The position numbers and the translations under genes are program-made. A stretch of DNA of 34,770 nt. Source: Prochlorococcus sp. AG-315-C08. Its GTDB lineage: Bacteria; Cyanobacteriota; Cyanobacteriia; PCC-6307; Cyanobiaceae. The DNA lies in assembly GCA_003284185.1 (NCBI GenBank), contig QBWB01000007.1:1-34770 (forward strand), written 5' to 3'. The notes under the pieces were generated by a model. That model was not told the DNA's origin and did not search any database. It worked only from the letters and a program-made list of their open reading frames with translations. Shown piece after piece: positions 23,463 to 34,770 of the stretch. The stretch's first letter is position 1, and the number at the start of each line of letters is the position of its first letter.

Positions 23463-26400
23463 TTACTCTTCGTAATCTGATACCCCCAACGATTCATAAG
23501 TAGGCCTGCTTGGTGTGTTTCTACGCGGATTTACATCTTGCATTAGATCCACCTCTTTTCCTTCATCTGTATAAACACCAATATCTAATCCCAATGACTG
23601 AAGTTCTCTCATTAAAACTTTGAAAGATTCAGGGGTCCCAGGTCTCGGAATTGGCTTACCTTTTACAATCGAATTAAGAGCCTCGTTACGACCTTGCATA
23701 TCATCTGACTTGACAGTTAAGAGTTCTTGCAAAGTATATGCAGCGCCATAAGCCTCTAAAGCCCATACTTCCATTTCACCCAATCGTTGTCCCCCTTGTT
23801 GAGCCTTCCCTCCTAAAGGTTGTTGTGTAACCAAAGAATAAGGTCCAGTCGAACGTGCATGAATCTTGTCATCGACTAAATGAACAAGCTTCAGGAAGTG
23901 CGCATAACCAACAGCAACTGGTTGATCAAAAGGTTCTCCACTGCGACCATCTGTTAAAAGCAACTTTCCTGGATCATCCGGATTGAAAACCCATGATTTA
24001 CCTGGTTGCTTAGCTGCTTCTTTCAAATAAGCTTGAACTGTCTTATTAGACATCTCCGGTCCATACATCTCATCAAAAGGCACAACTTTAACTCGACAAT
24101 TCAAGTTTGAGGCAGCCCACCCCATAAGAAGCTCAAACACTTGTCCTACATTCATTCTACTTGGGACACCAAGAGGGTTCAGACATATATCAACAGGTGT
24201 TCCATCTGGAAGATAAGGCATATCTTCTCTTGGAAGTATTCGACTAATAATTCCTTTATTCCCATGTCGGCCTGCCATTTTATCGCCAACTTGAATCTTT
24301 CTTCTTTGCGCGACATAAACTCTAACTACCATATTTGCCCCAGGTGGTAATTCGTCACCTTGTTCTCTGGTATAAATTCTCACATCGACTACACGTCCTC
24401 TTTCTGTTGAAGGAACTCGAAGAGAATTATCTCTAACATCTCTTGCTTTTTCGCCGAAAATGGCTCTTAAAAGTTTTTCTTCTGGTGGTTGATCTGATTC
24501 TCCTTTTGGAGTTACTTTCCCTACAAGAATATCTCCACTCTCAACAAAAGCTCCTGTTCTAATAATTCCCATTTCATCCAGATTACCTAGATTATCTTCT
24601 GATACATTTGGAATTTCTCTTGTAATTTCCTCAGGTCCTAGCTTGGTTTGTCTCGCTTCAATTTCATATTTTTCTATATGGACTGAAGTATAAAGGTCAT
24701 CTTTTACTAATCTTTCACTTACAAGAATAGCATCTTCATAGTTGTAGCCTTCCCATGGCATATAAGCAATTAAAACATTTTGGCCAAGGGCTATTTCCCC
24801 CCCTTCACAAGCTGATCCATCAGCTAAAACTTGGCCAACAATAACTGGATCGCCGTTAAAAACTATTGGCCTTTGATTCAAGCAAGTATCTTGATTGGAT
24901 CGTTGATATTTTTGTAAATAATGGGTGTGATCATTGCCTTCATCGTCAGTAACTATGATTGCATTAGCGTCTACATAGGTAACTGTTCCATTCACTTTTG
25001 ATATTGGAACCATTCCCGAGTCTCTTGCGACTTGAGGCTCCAAACCTGTTCCAACAAGAGGACGTTCTGGACGCAAAAGAGGAACTGCTTGTCTTTGCAT
25101 ATTTGAACCCATTAAGGCTCTGTTTGCATCATCGTGCTCCAAAAATGGTATTAACGACGCAGCTACAGAAATAACCTGAACTGGTGATAGTTGAACGTAA
25201 TCAACTTGCACAGGAGGAACTGTTTCAAAATCTTGTCGATACCTAACAGGTATAAGTTCTGACAAAATTTTTCCTTCTTTATTTGTAGCAACGTCACCTG
25301 GGGCAACTCTACATTCATCCTCCAAGTCTGCAGATAAATAAATAGGGTCACCTTCTTTAATTACACGACCATTTTCCACCTTCCAAAAGGGTGTCTCAAT
25401 AAAACCATATTGATTAACTCGGGCATGAGTAGCTAATGAATTAATAAGACCTGCATTAGGACCTTCAGGAGTTTCAATTGGACAAAGTCTTCCATAATGT
25501 GATGGATGTATATCTCTAACAGCAAAACCTGCTCTTTCACGAGTCAATCCACCTGGACCTAAAGCAGAAATACGCCTTTTGTGTGTTAATTCCGCTAATG
25601 GATTTGTTTGATCCATAAATTGACTTAATTGACTTGAGCCAAAAAATTCTTTAATTGCAGCAACCAAAGGTTTTGGATTAACCAATTGTGCTGGAGTAAG
25701 AGAATCAGTTTCTCCAACTGTCATTCTCTCTTTAATTATCCTTTCAAGTCTATTTAAACCAACACGAACTTGATTTTGCAGAAGTTCTCCAACGGATCTA
25801 ACTCTTCTATTACCTAAATGATCAATATCATCTAAAGTCGCACCACCAACATCTAATTCTAAATTGATCAGATAATCCAAAGTAGATAGAACATCTTCAT
25901 GTGTCAGAGTTCTTAAATTATCGGGTATGGTTAAACGTAATTTCTTATTTATTTTATATCTTCCTACTCTTCCTAAATCATAACGCTTAGGATCAAAAAA
26001 TCTTGTTTGAAGTAACTGCTGTCCTCCACTTACAGATGGGGGCTCACCTGGTCTTAATTTCTTATAAAGTTCTAATAAAGCCTGATCTTCTGAACTAATA
26101 CCTTCTTCATTAGCTGAATCAATTGATTTTTGATAAAATTCAGGATGACGTAATTTATCTATCACATCATTATCTGATAAACCCATTGCCCTCATTAGGA
26201 CATGCGCATTTATTTTTCTTGTTTTATCTACTCGAACATGTAATAAATCATTTTTATCAGTTTCAAATTTCAACCATGCCCCTCGGTTAGGAATCACACT
26301 TGCATTGTAAGTTCTGCGACCATTTTTATCTTGCTCATCTTTAAAATAAACTCCTGGACTTCTTACAATCTGATTAACTATTACTCTTTCTGCACCATTA

Positions 26401-26753
26401 ATAATAAAGGTTCCCCTTTCTGTCATTAATGGAAGTTCTCCTATAAAAACTTCTTGTTCTTTAATTTCACCAGTCTCTTTGTTAATCAATCGACAAGTAA
26501 CATACATTTGAGAAGCAAAAGTTGCATCTCTTCTTTTTGCTTCTTCTACATCATGTCTAGGGCGCTTTAACCTATACTCTGCACCTATAAAATGTAATTC
26601 TAGCTTACCTGTATAATCAGTAATAGGAGAAAAATTATCTAATTCTTCTATCAACCCTTTATCCAAAAACCACTTAAAACTTGATCTTTGAACCTCAACC
26701 AAATCAGGCAGATATGTAGCTGATTTGGCTACCTGAATCGCGCTTCTGCTCAT
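23463..26753 (-). CDS. rpoB: RNA polymerase beta subunit
   Basis: 1096 aa; [31 protein letters not shown] and [12 protein letters not shown]. Confidence 0.98.
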   Translation of the reverse strand: MSRSAIQVAKSATYLPDLVEVQRSSFKWFLDKGLIEELDNFSPITDYTGKLELHFIGAEYRLKRPRHDVEEAKRRDATFASQMYVTCRLINKETGEIKEQEVFIGELPLMTERGTFIINGAERVIVNQIVRSPGVYFKDEQDKNGRRTYNASVIPNRGAWLKFETDKNDLLHVRVDKTRKINAHVLMRAMGLSDNDVIDKLRHPEFYQKSIDSANEEGISSEDQALLELYKKLRPGEPPSVSGGQQLLQTRFFDPKRYDLGRVGRYKINKKLRLTIPDNLRTLTHEDVLSTLDYLINLELDVGGATLDDIDHLGNRRVRSVGELLQNQVRVGLNRLERIIKERMTVGETDSLTPAQLVNPKPLVAAIKEFFGSSQLSQFMDQTNPLAELTHKRRISALGPGGLTRERAGFAVRDIHPSHYGRLCPIETPEGPNAGLINSLATHARVNQYGFIETPFWKVENGRVIKEGDPIYLSADLEDECRVAPGDVATNKEGKILSELIPVRYRQDFETVPPVQVDYVQLSPVQVISVAASLIPFLEHDDANRALMGSNMQRQAVPLLRPERPLVGTGLEPQVARDSGMVPISKVNGTVTYVDANAIIVTDDEGNDHTHYLQKYQRSNQDTCLNQRPIVFNGDPVIVGQVLADGSACEGGEIALGQNVLIAYMPWEGYNYEDAILVSERLVKDDLYTSVHIEKYEIEARQTKLGPEEITREIPNVSEDNLGNLDEMGIIRTGAFVESGDILVGKVTPKGESDQPPEEKLLRAIFGEKARDVRDNSLRVPSTERGRVVDVRIYTREQGDELPPGANMVVRVYVAQRRKIQVGDKMAGRHGNKGIISRILPREDMPYLPDGTPVDICLNPLGVPSRMNVGQVFELLMGWAASNLNCRVKVVPFDEMYGPEMSNKTVQAYLKEAAKQPGKSWVFNPDDPGKLLLTDGRSGEPFDQPVAVGYAHFLKLVHLVDDKIHARSTGPYSLVTQQPLGGKAQQGGQRLGEMEVWALEAYGAAYTLQELLTVKSDDMQGRNEALNSIVKGKPIPRPGTPESFKVLMRELQSLGLDIGVYTDEGKEVDLMQDVNPRRNTPSRPTYESLGVSDYEE

Positions 26754-26831
26754 TCGAAACCTAAGTTTATATTTAGAGGACTGGGGTGGGATTTTGCATT
26801 AGCCTGAAAGCTAAGAAGGAAGAAATAAAAA

Positions 26832-26872
26832 CAATTCAAATAGTAATCCTGAAAAAAGATTTATTTGAATTG
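26832..26872. repeat. 11-bp perfect inverted repeat CAATTCAAATA/TATTTGAATTG in the rpoB leader
   Basis: Read directly: 26832-26842 pairs with 26862-26872, 19-nt loop. Lies in the 240-nt tatD-rpoB gap. Confidence 0.65.
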
Positions 26873-26993
26873 AATCAATAAGAACTTACTTAACTAGACT
26901 TTGCAAGGGTTTAGCGCAGATCCCAACACTAAACCACGACAAAAAACAATTCTACACTTTAAATAGATATTAAACCAGAGAAAATGTCAATTT

Positions 26994-27782
26994 TTAAGGC
27001 AACCCAAACAATCTTCTAGCATTTGAAGTACTTCGTTGGGCAACCTCAAAAAACGTATCTCCTCTAAGGTCTGCTATTTTCTCTGCCACAAATTTGACAT
27101 AAGACGGCTCATTTCTCTTGCCTCTATTAGGCACAGGAGAAAGGAAAGGACTGTCGGTCTCAATAAGAAATCTATTTGATGGGACTTCTTTAGCGCACTC
27201 ATGTATGTCTGTAGATTTTGAAAAAGTAATATTTCCACTAAAACTTATATAAAATCCAAGATCAAGAAATCCTTCCATCTCGTAAGAATTACCACTCCAG
27301 CAATGCATTACACCTTTTGGGCAAGACCCCTCAGAACTAAGGTTATTAAAAACTTCTAACATTTCTTTTGCTGCATCTCTACAATGAACAATTATCGGCA
27401 AATCCAATTCATTGGCTAGTTTTAGCTGGGGTAATAAAACTGTAAGCTGATCATCTAAATTGTCTGCTTTAAAAAGATCAAGTCCTAATTCTCCGATAGC
27501 AACAACTCTGGAATCATCAAGAGCTGCATTTCTTAAAATTTCAATAGTTTCTAAATTCCAGCATTGAATATCTAAAGGGTGAACACCAACTGAATATCTT
27601 AATTCCTTGAATTGATCCGCCAAAGACTTAATGGCTGGAATTTCAGAAGGTTCTATACAAGCATGTAAAAGACTCTTAACTCCTGAGGATCTCCATCTAG
27701 AAGCAACTTCTTCTCTATCCTCTTCAAAATTAGAAAGCACAATATGACAATGACTGTCTATAAGAGGAATTAAATCAGTCAA
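26994..27782 (-). CDS. tatD: TatD family hydrolase/DNase
   Basis: 262 aa; LIDSHCHI, GVHPLD, IGELGLD, PIIVHCRDA, ETDSPFLSPVPNRGKRNEP. Confidence 0.94.
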   Translation of the reverse strand: MTDLIPLIDSHCHIVLSNFEEDREEVASRWRSSGVKSLLHACIEPSEIPAIKSLADQFKELRYSVGVHPLDIQCWNLETIEILRNAALDDSRVVAIGELGLDLFKADNLDDQLTVLLPQLKLANELDLPIIVHCRDAAKEMLEVFNNLSSEGSCPKGVMHCWSGNSYEMEGFLDLGFYISFSGNITFSKSTDIHECAKEVPSNRFLIETDSPFLSPVPNRGKRNEPSYVKFVAEKIADLRGDTFFEVAQRSTSNARRLFGLP

Positions 27783-27833
27783 ATGAATTAAGAGACTACT
27801 TTATTAACTATATGAATTCTAAATTATTTCAGT

Positions 27834-28169
<336 letters not shown>

Positions 28170-28251
28170 CTACCTCAAGACCATGAAGAAGAACGACATA
28201 AATCATAAATAAGGCATAAGATAACCAAATTGAACCTATAGCCAAAAGTTC

Positions 28252-29601
28252 ATGACGCAAATATTTAATAAACAGGAGTCAAAAAATTCTGTTTCTAAAA
28301 AATTTATTATCAAGTCCACCAACAAAATAGAACAAGCGAACTTTGAGTTAAACAGAATAACTGAGAGAACATCTGGAGCGATTCAAGAACAAGCCTCTGA
28401 AGTAGTTAGAGAAATTCTCCAAAACGTAAAAGAAAGAGGAGACGAAGCTCTGCTGGAATATACGCAAGTTTTTGATGGATTCCTTGCCAAACCATTACAG
28501 ATTTCCTCAGAACTAATCTTTAAAGCTTGGGAAAAAACCCCAACCCCTTTACAAAAAGCCCTTTTAACAGCAAAAAAAAGGATCGAAATTTTTCACAACC
28601 TTCAAATACCAAAAAATATTTATTACACAGGTCCTCATGGTGAATCTCTAGGGAGGCAATGGAACCCTGTTGAGAAAGCAGGTATATACATTCCTGGAGG
28701 GAGAGCAGCCTATCCAAGCACCGTTTTAATGAATGCCATACCTGCATTAGTTGCTGGCGTAAAAGAAATTATTATGGTCTCTCCTGCTAATTCTCAAGGA
28801 GAGATCAATCAAACAGTTTTAGCCGCAGCGCACATTTCAGGTATTAATAAAATTTTTCGTGTTGGAGGGGCCCAGGCGATTGGAGCACTTGCAAATGGAA
28901 CTACTTCAATTCCAAAAGTAGATGTAATTAGTGGTCCTGGAAATATATATGTAACTCTGGCAAAGAAAATTGTTTACGGAACAGTAGGGATAGACTCTCT
29001 TGCCGGACCTAGTGAAGTTTTAATAATCGCAGATCATTCTGCAAAATTAGAACACATTGCATCAGACCTTTTAGCGCAAGCGGAGCACGACCCACTTGCC
29101 GCTGCAATTTTAATTACTACTGAGAAAAGATTTGCAGAAGAACTACCAAATGAACTCGAACGTCAACTGACAAATCATCCAAGATCAGAAATCTGCAAGA
29201 AATCACTTATGGACTGGGGTTTAATAATTACTTGTGATGATTTAAAGACTTGCGCACAATTAAGTAATGATTTCGCTCCAGAACATCTTGAATTACTTGT
29301 AGAAAATCCTAAAGAGTTCTCTACAAACATTAAGAATGCGGGCGCAATATTTATTGGTTCATGGAGTCCAGAAGCTATTGGGGACTATCTCGCAGGTCCG
29401 AATCATACTCTCCCAACCTCAGGCACTGCACGCTTTTCAGGAGCTCTTGGAGTCGAAACATTCATGAAAAATACTTCAATTATCGAGTTCTCAAAAAGAG
29501 CCTTTAATGAGACAAAACAAGATGTAATACAACTAGCGCAAAGCGAAGGCTTATTTAGTCATGCAGAGTCTTTAAAAATAAGAGATACTAAACTCTCTTA
29601 A
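28252..29601 (+). CDS. hisD: Histidinol dehydrogenase
   Basis: 449 aa; [61 protein letters not shown]. Confidence 0.96.
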   Translation: MTQIFNKQESKNSVSKKFIIKSTNKIEQANFELNRITERTSGAIQEQASEVVREILQNVKERGDEALLEYTQVFDGFLAKPLQISSELIFKAWEKTPTPLQKALLTAKKRIEIFHNLQIPKNIYYTGPHGESLGRQWNPVEKAGIYIPGGRAAYPSTVLMNAIPALVAGVKEIIMVSPANSQGEINQTVLAAAHISGINKIFRVGGAQAIGALANGTTSIPKVDVISGPGNIYVTLAKKIVYGTVGIDSLAGPSEVLIIADHSAKLEHIASDLLAQAEHDPLAAAILITTEKRFAEELPNELERQLTNHPRSEICKKSLMDWGLIITCDDLKTCAQLSNDFAPEHLELLVENPKEFSTNIKNAGAIFIGSWSPEAIGDYLAGPNHTLPTSGTARFSGALGVETFMKNTSIIEFSKRAFNETKQDVIQLAQSEGLFSHAESLKIRDTKLS

Positions 29602-30331
29602 GAGAGTTAACACTTGCTATTCCATCATTAATCTCTCCCACTAATACTTCATCAGCAAGATTCACAAAAAGACCGTTTTCCAGTACACCTGGAATATTAT
29701 TAATTTGACTTTCTAGAGCTTTGGGTAGATCAATCCCATTTTTGAAAATCACATCAAGAATTAAATTGCCTTGATCAGTAACCACTGGGCCAGCTTTTCT
29801 TTGAGCCATCCTTAACTCACTTATTCCACCCATATCTTCTAAGGATTTACGCACTTGTTTCCAAGCCACAGGTAGAACCTCTACCGGCAATTTAAAATCT
29901 AGATTCAACTTCTCAACAACTTTAGATGAATCAACTACCACCAAAAATTTTTTTGAAATAGCCGCAACAAGCTTTTCCTGTACGTGACAAGCACCCCCAC
30001 CCTTAATAAGTTGAAAACTTGGATCAACCTCATCTGCCCCATCAATTGCTAAATCAATCTGTGAAACTGCAGAAAGAGAAGTCAGAGGAATTCCTAAGTC
30101 GCCCGCTAAAACTTCCCCTTGGAAAGATGTAGGGATACCCAAAACATCTTTAATTTCACCAGAATTAATTTTTTGACCTAAAGCTTCAATCATCAAAGCG
30201 GCCGTTGAACCCGAACCGAGCCCAAGAACCATTCCATTATCTATTTGATCAACAGCAGCTTGAGCAACTGCTTTTTTCATCTGAGTTTGTAGATCCACTT
30301 TCTGAAATATCACTTTGAGTGACAGTAGCAA
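29588..30331 (-). CDS. rpiA: Ribose-5-phosphate isomerase A
   Basis: 247 aa; [39 protein letters not shown]. The true start may lie downstream of the ORF-track start. Confidence 0.95.
   Translation of the reverse strand: MLLSLKVIFQKVDLQTQMKKAVAQAAVDQIDNGMVLGLGSGSTAALMIEALGQKINSGEIKDVLGIPTSFQGEVLAGDLGIPLTSLSAVSQIDLAIDGADEVDPSFQLIKGGGACHVQEKLVAAISKKFLVVVDSSKVVEKLNLDFKLPVEVLPVAWKQVRKSLEDMGGISELRMAQRKAGPVVTDQGNLILDVIFKNGIDLPKALESQINNIPGVLENGLFVNLADEVLVGEINDGIASVNSLKRV
29591..29608. repeat. 18-bp perfect palindrome AACTCTCTTAAGAGAGTT in the hisD/rpiA convergent overlap
   Basis: Read directly; contains the hisD TAA and lies next to the rpiA stop. Confidence 0.85.
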
Positions 30332-30336
30332 GGTTT

Positions 30337-31578
<1,242 letters not shown>

Positions 31579-31584
31579 TTAATT

Positions 31585-31651
31585 GCCTGACGGTTACCTC
31601 CCAGCTGGGGAGGCAGGTCAAAACTAAAACCGCTCGGGCTACATAGTCCGA
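31585..31651 (+). promoter_or_regulatory. Structured 5' leader of rimP with two hairpins
   Basis: CCTCCC-AGCTG-GGGAGG (31597-31613) with outer CCTG/CAGG (31586-31589/31614-31617), then TCGGGCTA-CA-TAGTCCGA (31634-31651), 15 nt before the TTG start. Confidence 0.55.
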
Positions 31652-31666
31652 CTTTGACACTGCCTT

Positions 31667-32137
31667 TTGTCTAACCCCATCGCTTCAGAACTAAAAGAAA
31701 TTGCATCAAGTGCAGCCATTATTAATGGCTTTGAGGTCGTTGAGATAGAGATGCTCACTCATTCAAGGCCATTATCCATTCAAGTTAATGTTCGACATAG
31801 AGATCCTGGAAAGGAAGTTACTGTTGATGATTGTGCATTTCTAAGCCAACCCATAGATGAAGCTATTCAAAACTCATCTACTATAAACCAACCATTTATT
31901 TTAGAGATAAGCAGCGAAGGTATTGGTGAGTTTTTGACTGAGGAAAGAGATTTTCAAACGTTCAAAGGATTTCCAGTTGAAGTTACTTATCAGGATTTAA
32001 AAAAAGTTGAACAACAAAAAAAAGGTTTACTTCTTGCCAAATCCGAAGATGATCTTCAAATAAACCAAAAAGGAAGGATTAATCGAATCCCCATAAAAGA
32101 TGTCCTCAGAGTTCGCCTTAGCACATCTTCTGGTTAA
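31667..32137 (+). CDS. rimP: Ribosome maturation factor RimP
   Basis: 156 aa; NGFEVVEIEMLTHSRPLSIQVNVRH, LEISSEGIGEFLTEERDFQTFKGFPVEVTY; directly upstream of nusA. TTG start. Confidence 0.9.
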   Translation: MSNPIASELKEIASSAAIINGFEVVEIEMLTHSRPLSIQVNVRHRDPGKEVTVDDCAFLSQPIDEAIQNSSTINQPFILEISSEGIGEFLTEERDFQTFKGFPVEVTYQDLKKVEQQKKGLLLAKSEDDLQINQKGRINRIPIKDVLRVRLSTSSG

Positions 32138-32194
32138 CTTCTAGATATATCAATTATCTAACCAAATCATTCTCCTCTATATATCCCATCCTCG

Positions 32195-33628
32195 ATGGCT
32201 CTTGTTCTACTCCCAGGCTTAAACAACTTAATTGAAGACATCAGTGAGGAGAAAAAACTTCCTTCACAAGTAGTCGAGGCTGCTCTAAGAGAAGCTCTAC
32301 TCAAAGGCTATGAAAGATATAGAAGAACTCTTTATTTGGGTATTAGCGAAGATCCATTCGAGGAGGACTATTTTAGTAATTTTGATGTTGGTCTTGATCT
32401 AGAAGAAGAAGGCTACAGAGTTTTAGCAAGCAAAATCATCGTCGAAGAGGTTGAAAGCGATGATCATCAAATAGCAATAACAGAAGTGATGCAAGTCGCT
32501 GATGATGCTCAAGTAGGAGACACTGTTGTTCTTGATGTAACTCCAGAGAAAGAAGAGTTTGGACGAATGGCTGCAGCCACAACGAAGCAAGTATTAGCTC
32601 AAAAATTGCGAGACCAACAAAGAAGAATGATTCAAGAGGAATTTGCAGACTTAGAAGATCCAGTCCTAACAGCCAGAGTCATTAGATTTGAACGCCAATC
32701 AATAATCATGGCTGTCAGTTCAGGTCTTGGCAGACCAGAAGTTGAAGCAGAACTTCCAAGAAGAGACCAACTGCCTAATGACAATTATCGAGCGAATGCA
32801 ACATTTAAGGTCTTTCTCAAAGAAGTTAGCGAAGTTCCCAGGCGAGGCCCTCAACTTTTTGTAAGCAGATCAAACGCTGGTTTAGTTGTATATTTATTTG
32901 AAAATGAAGTACCTGAAATCCAAGAAGGATCAGTAAGAATTGTTGCAGTAGCGCGTGAAGCAAATCCTCCTTCCAAAGCAGTAGGACCTAGAACAAAAGT
33001 TGCTGTTGACAGTATTGAAAGAGAAGTCGATCCAGTAGGAGCTTGCATAGGAGCTAGAGGAGCTCGAATTCAACAAGTAGTCAATGAACTCCGCGGAGAA
33101 AAAATTGATGTCATTCGCTGGTCATCTGACCCAGTTCAATACATATGTAATTCATTAAGCCCTGCAAGAGTAGAGGTAGTAAGACTTGTAGACCCTGAAG
33201 GTCAACATGCTCATGTTTTGGTGCCTCCGGACCAACTTAGTCTTGCCATTGGAAGAGAGGGGCAAAATGTAAGACTTGCTGCCAGACTCACAGGATGGAA
33301 AATAGATATTAAGAACTCTCAAGAATACGATCAAGCTTCTGAGGATTCTGAAGTTGCTGAATTAATTGCTCACAGAGAAGAAGAAGAATCTTTACAAAGA
33401 GAAGCCGAACAGAGACTTGAAGCCGAACAAACTGCAAGAGCCCAAGAAGATGCAAGATTAAGAGAGCTTTATCCTCTCCCAGAAGATGAAGAAGACTTTC
33501 CCGAAGATCAATTATCAAATATAGATTCGGATGAAAAAGACTTGGCTAAAACTGAAACAGAAAAAATAGATGATCAATCCGAAATTAATCAAAATGAAGA
33601 AGTAACAGAGGAGGAAGGAACCCGGTGA
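32195..33628 (+). CDS. nusA: Transcription termination/antitermination factor NusA
   Basis: 477 aa; S1 and KH domains ([40 protein letters not shown]), acidic C-terminus. Confidence 0.97.
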   Translation: MALVLLPGLNNLIEDISEEKKLPSQVVEAALREALLKGYERYRRTLYLGISEDPFEEDYFSNFDVGLDLEEEGYRVLASKIIVEEVESDDHQIAITEVMQVADDAQVGDTVVLDVTPEKEEFGRMAAATTKQVLAQKLRDQQRRMIQEEFADLEDPVLTARVIRFERQSIIMAVSSGLGRPEVEAELPRRDQLPNDNYRANATFKVFLKEVSEVPRRGPQLFVSRSNAGLVVYLFENEVPEIQEGSVRIVAVAREANPPSKAVGPRTKVAVDSIEREVDPVGACIGARGARIQQVVNELRGEKIDVIRWSSDPVQYICNSLSPARVEVVRLVDPEGQHAHVLVPPDQLSLAIGREGQNVRLAARLTGWKIDIKNSQEYDQASEDSEVAELIAHREEEESLQREAEQRLEAEQTARAQEDARLRELYPLPEDEEDFPEDQLSNIDSDEKDLAKTETEKIDDQSEINQNEEVTEEEGTR

Positions 33629-33900
33629 GTCAACGTCCCGTTCTGCGTCGATGTGTAGCATGTAGAAAAGTTCTGGATCGCCAGCAACTTTTAAGGGTTA
33701 CTAGAGATTTCCAGAATGGAGTAGTGCTCAACGGAGGGATGGGAAGATCTGCCTATCTTTGTCCTAATGAGAAATGCCTTGAAGATGCTTGGAAGAGAAA
33801 AAGACTGCAAAAAGCCTTAAAATGTGAAGTTCAATTCAGCGTTATCAATCTGCTCCAAAAGCGACTTAATACCTGCATTGATTCCAATACTGAGGCATGA
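33625..33900 (+). CDS. ylxR: YlxR family RNA-binding protein (DUF448)
   Basis: 91 aa; PVLRRCVACRKVLDRQQLLRV, GGMGRSAYLCPNEKCLEDA; between nusA and infB. GTGA overlap with nusA. Confidence 0.92.
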   Translation: MSQRPVLRRCVACRKVLDRQQLLRVTRDFQNGVVLNGGMGRSAYLCPNEKCLEDAWKRKRLQKALKCEVQFSVINLLQKRLNTCIDSNTEA

Positions 33901-33955
33901 TGAAGGATATAAATCAATTCGCTCACTAACCAATCCTTGAAGAAAGGAAACATTA

Positions 33956-34770
33956 ATGACCAGCAGCGTTAAAATCAGGATTTACGAGTTGTCAAAGGAC
34001 TTAAACCTTGACAACAAAGATGTGCTTGATGCAGCTCGAAAACTTGCTATTGCAGCAAAGAGCCATAGCAGTTCAATAAGCAATCTTGAAGCTAATAAAA
34101 TTAAGAATTTTCTGAAAGAGAGCTCTTCTTCCCCCAAAGTAAAAAAGCCTAGTCAAAAACAAACTAAAGAGATTCTTTCAGTAAAAAAAGCGTCCTTAAA
34201 ACCTCTAAAAAATGTTAGCGATACAAAAAAAACCCAGAAAATAGATAAAAGCCAAAATTCAACTTCTAGTTACCAGTCTTCAAATCCAAGTTTGAAGGTA
34301 CCTTCTAAACCAAAACAAACCTTAATTCCATCCAAGGACAAATCCTCTTTCCTCAAAACCCAACAAAAAACCAATAAAAACTCTGAAAAAGTAATAAATG
34401 AACCTCCTCAACCTAATAAGCCATTACCTCCTAGCCCAAGACAAGAAATAAAACCTTCAGTTCATAAGCAGCCAAATAATCTTGTTGTGCCTAAGGAGAT
34501 TATTAGTCAGAAAAAAGAAAGCAATTCAAACCCAAATCAAAGAATCTCTCAAACTCCTAAAATACCTATATCAAAAACTCAACTGACTAGTAAACCTGAG
34601 CCAAAGAGACCCTTAGCTCCACCAAATAGACCTCAAATAAACCTTCAAGAGACTCGAAAACCTTCATTCATTAATCAAAGAAATAAACCTGGAATAACTC
34701 AGCGTTTAGTAACTCCTCAGAAATTAGGCTCTGGAAATCCTCAACGGACTAATAATCAAAACAAACAGAC
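33956..34770 (+). CDS. infB: Translation initiation factor IF-2, N-terminal part (truncated by window end)
   Basis: ATG at 33956: [53 protein letters not shown]..., followed by a Lys/Pro/Ser-rich region; frame appears open to the window end. Not in supplied ORF track. Confidence 0.93.
   Translation, partial: MTSSVKIRIYELSKDLNLDNKDVLDAARKLAIAAKSHSSSISNLEANKIKNFLKESSSSPKVKKPSQKQTKEILSVKKASLKPLKNVSDTKKTQKIDKSQNSTSSYQSSNPSLKVPSKPKQTLIPSKDKSSFLKTQQKTNKNSEKVINEPPQPNKPLPPSPRQEIKPSVHKQPNNLVVPKEIISQKKESNSNPNQRISQTPKIPISKTQLTSKPEPKRPLAPPNRPQINLQETRKPSFINQRNKPGITQRLVTPQKLGSGNPQRTNNQNKQ

Noticed and set aside
34080-34770. Lys/Ser/Pro-rich low-complexity translation at window end
   Set aside because: Expected variable N-terminal region of IF-2, not a separate repeat system.

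Overview
This AT-rich, gene-dense window looks like core genome from a marine picocyanobacterium, most likely a Prochlorococcus of low-light type. That assignment is inferred from gene content, split rpoC1/rpoC2, codon bias and compactness; no database search was run. Plus strand, left end: the C-terminus of purB, then fumC. A Ski2/Mtr4-like DExH helicase follows on the minus strand. Next is a compact biotin cluster, bioF-bioK-like hydrolase-bioC-bioD-(gap)-bioA, then a J-domain membrane protein and rsmG. A long minus-strand block, in transcription order, holds rpsT, tatD, rpoB, rpoC1, rpoC2, a short high-light-inducible (hli) gene, rlmN, a Na+/solute symporter, a small membrane ORF, a HEAT-repeat protein, DUF2997, DUF1257/ycf35, a 4Fe-4S ferredoxin and an aldo/keto reductase. 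hisD (+) and rpiA (-) converge; htrA (-) diverges from rimP-nusA-ylxR-infB (+, infB truncated). I saw no CRISPR array, transposase, phage genes, rRNA or convincing tRNA. The best second-look items are: two small genes missing from the ORF track (a 50-aa HLIP overlapping rlmN and a 41-aa single-TM protein upstream of the HEAT gene); the AKR/ferredoxin/DUF1257/DUF2997 cluster, with an Asp-to-Glu change in the AKR motif; structured leaders upstream of rimP, fumC and rpoB; an 18-bp perfect palindrome holding the hisD stop; and an A19/direct-repeat region at the dnaJ-rsmG divergent promoter.
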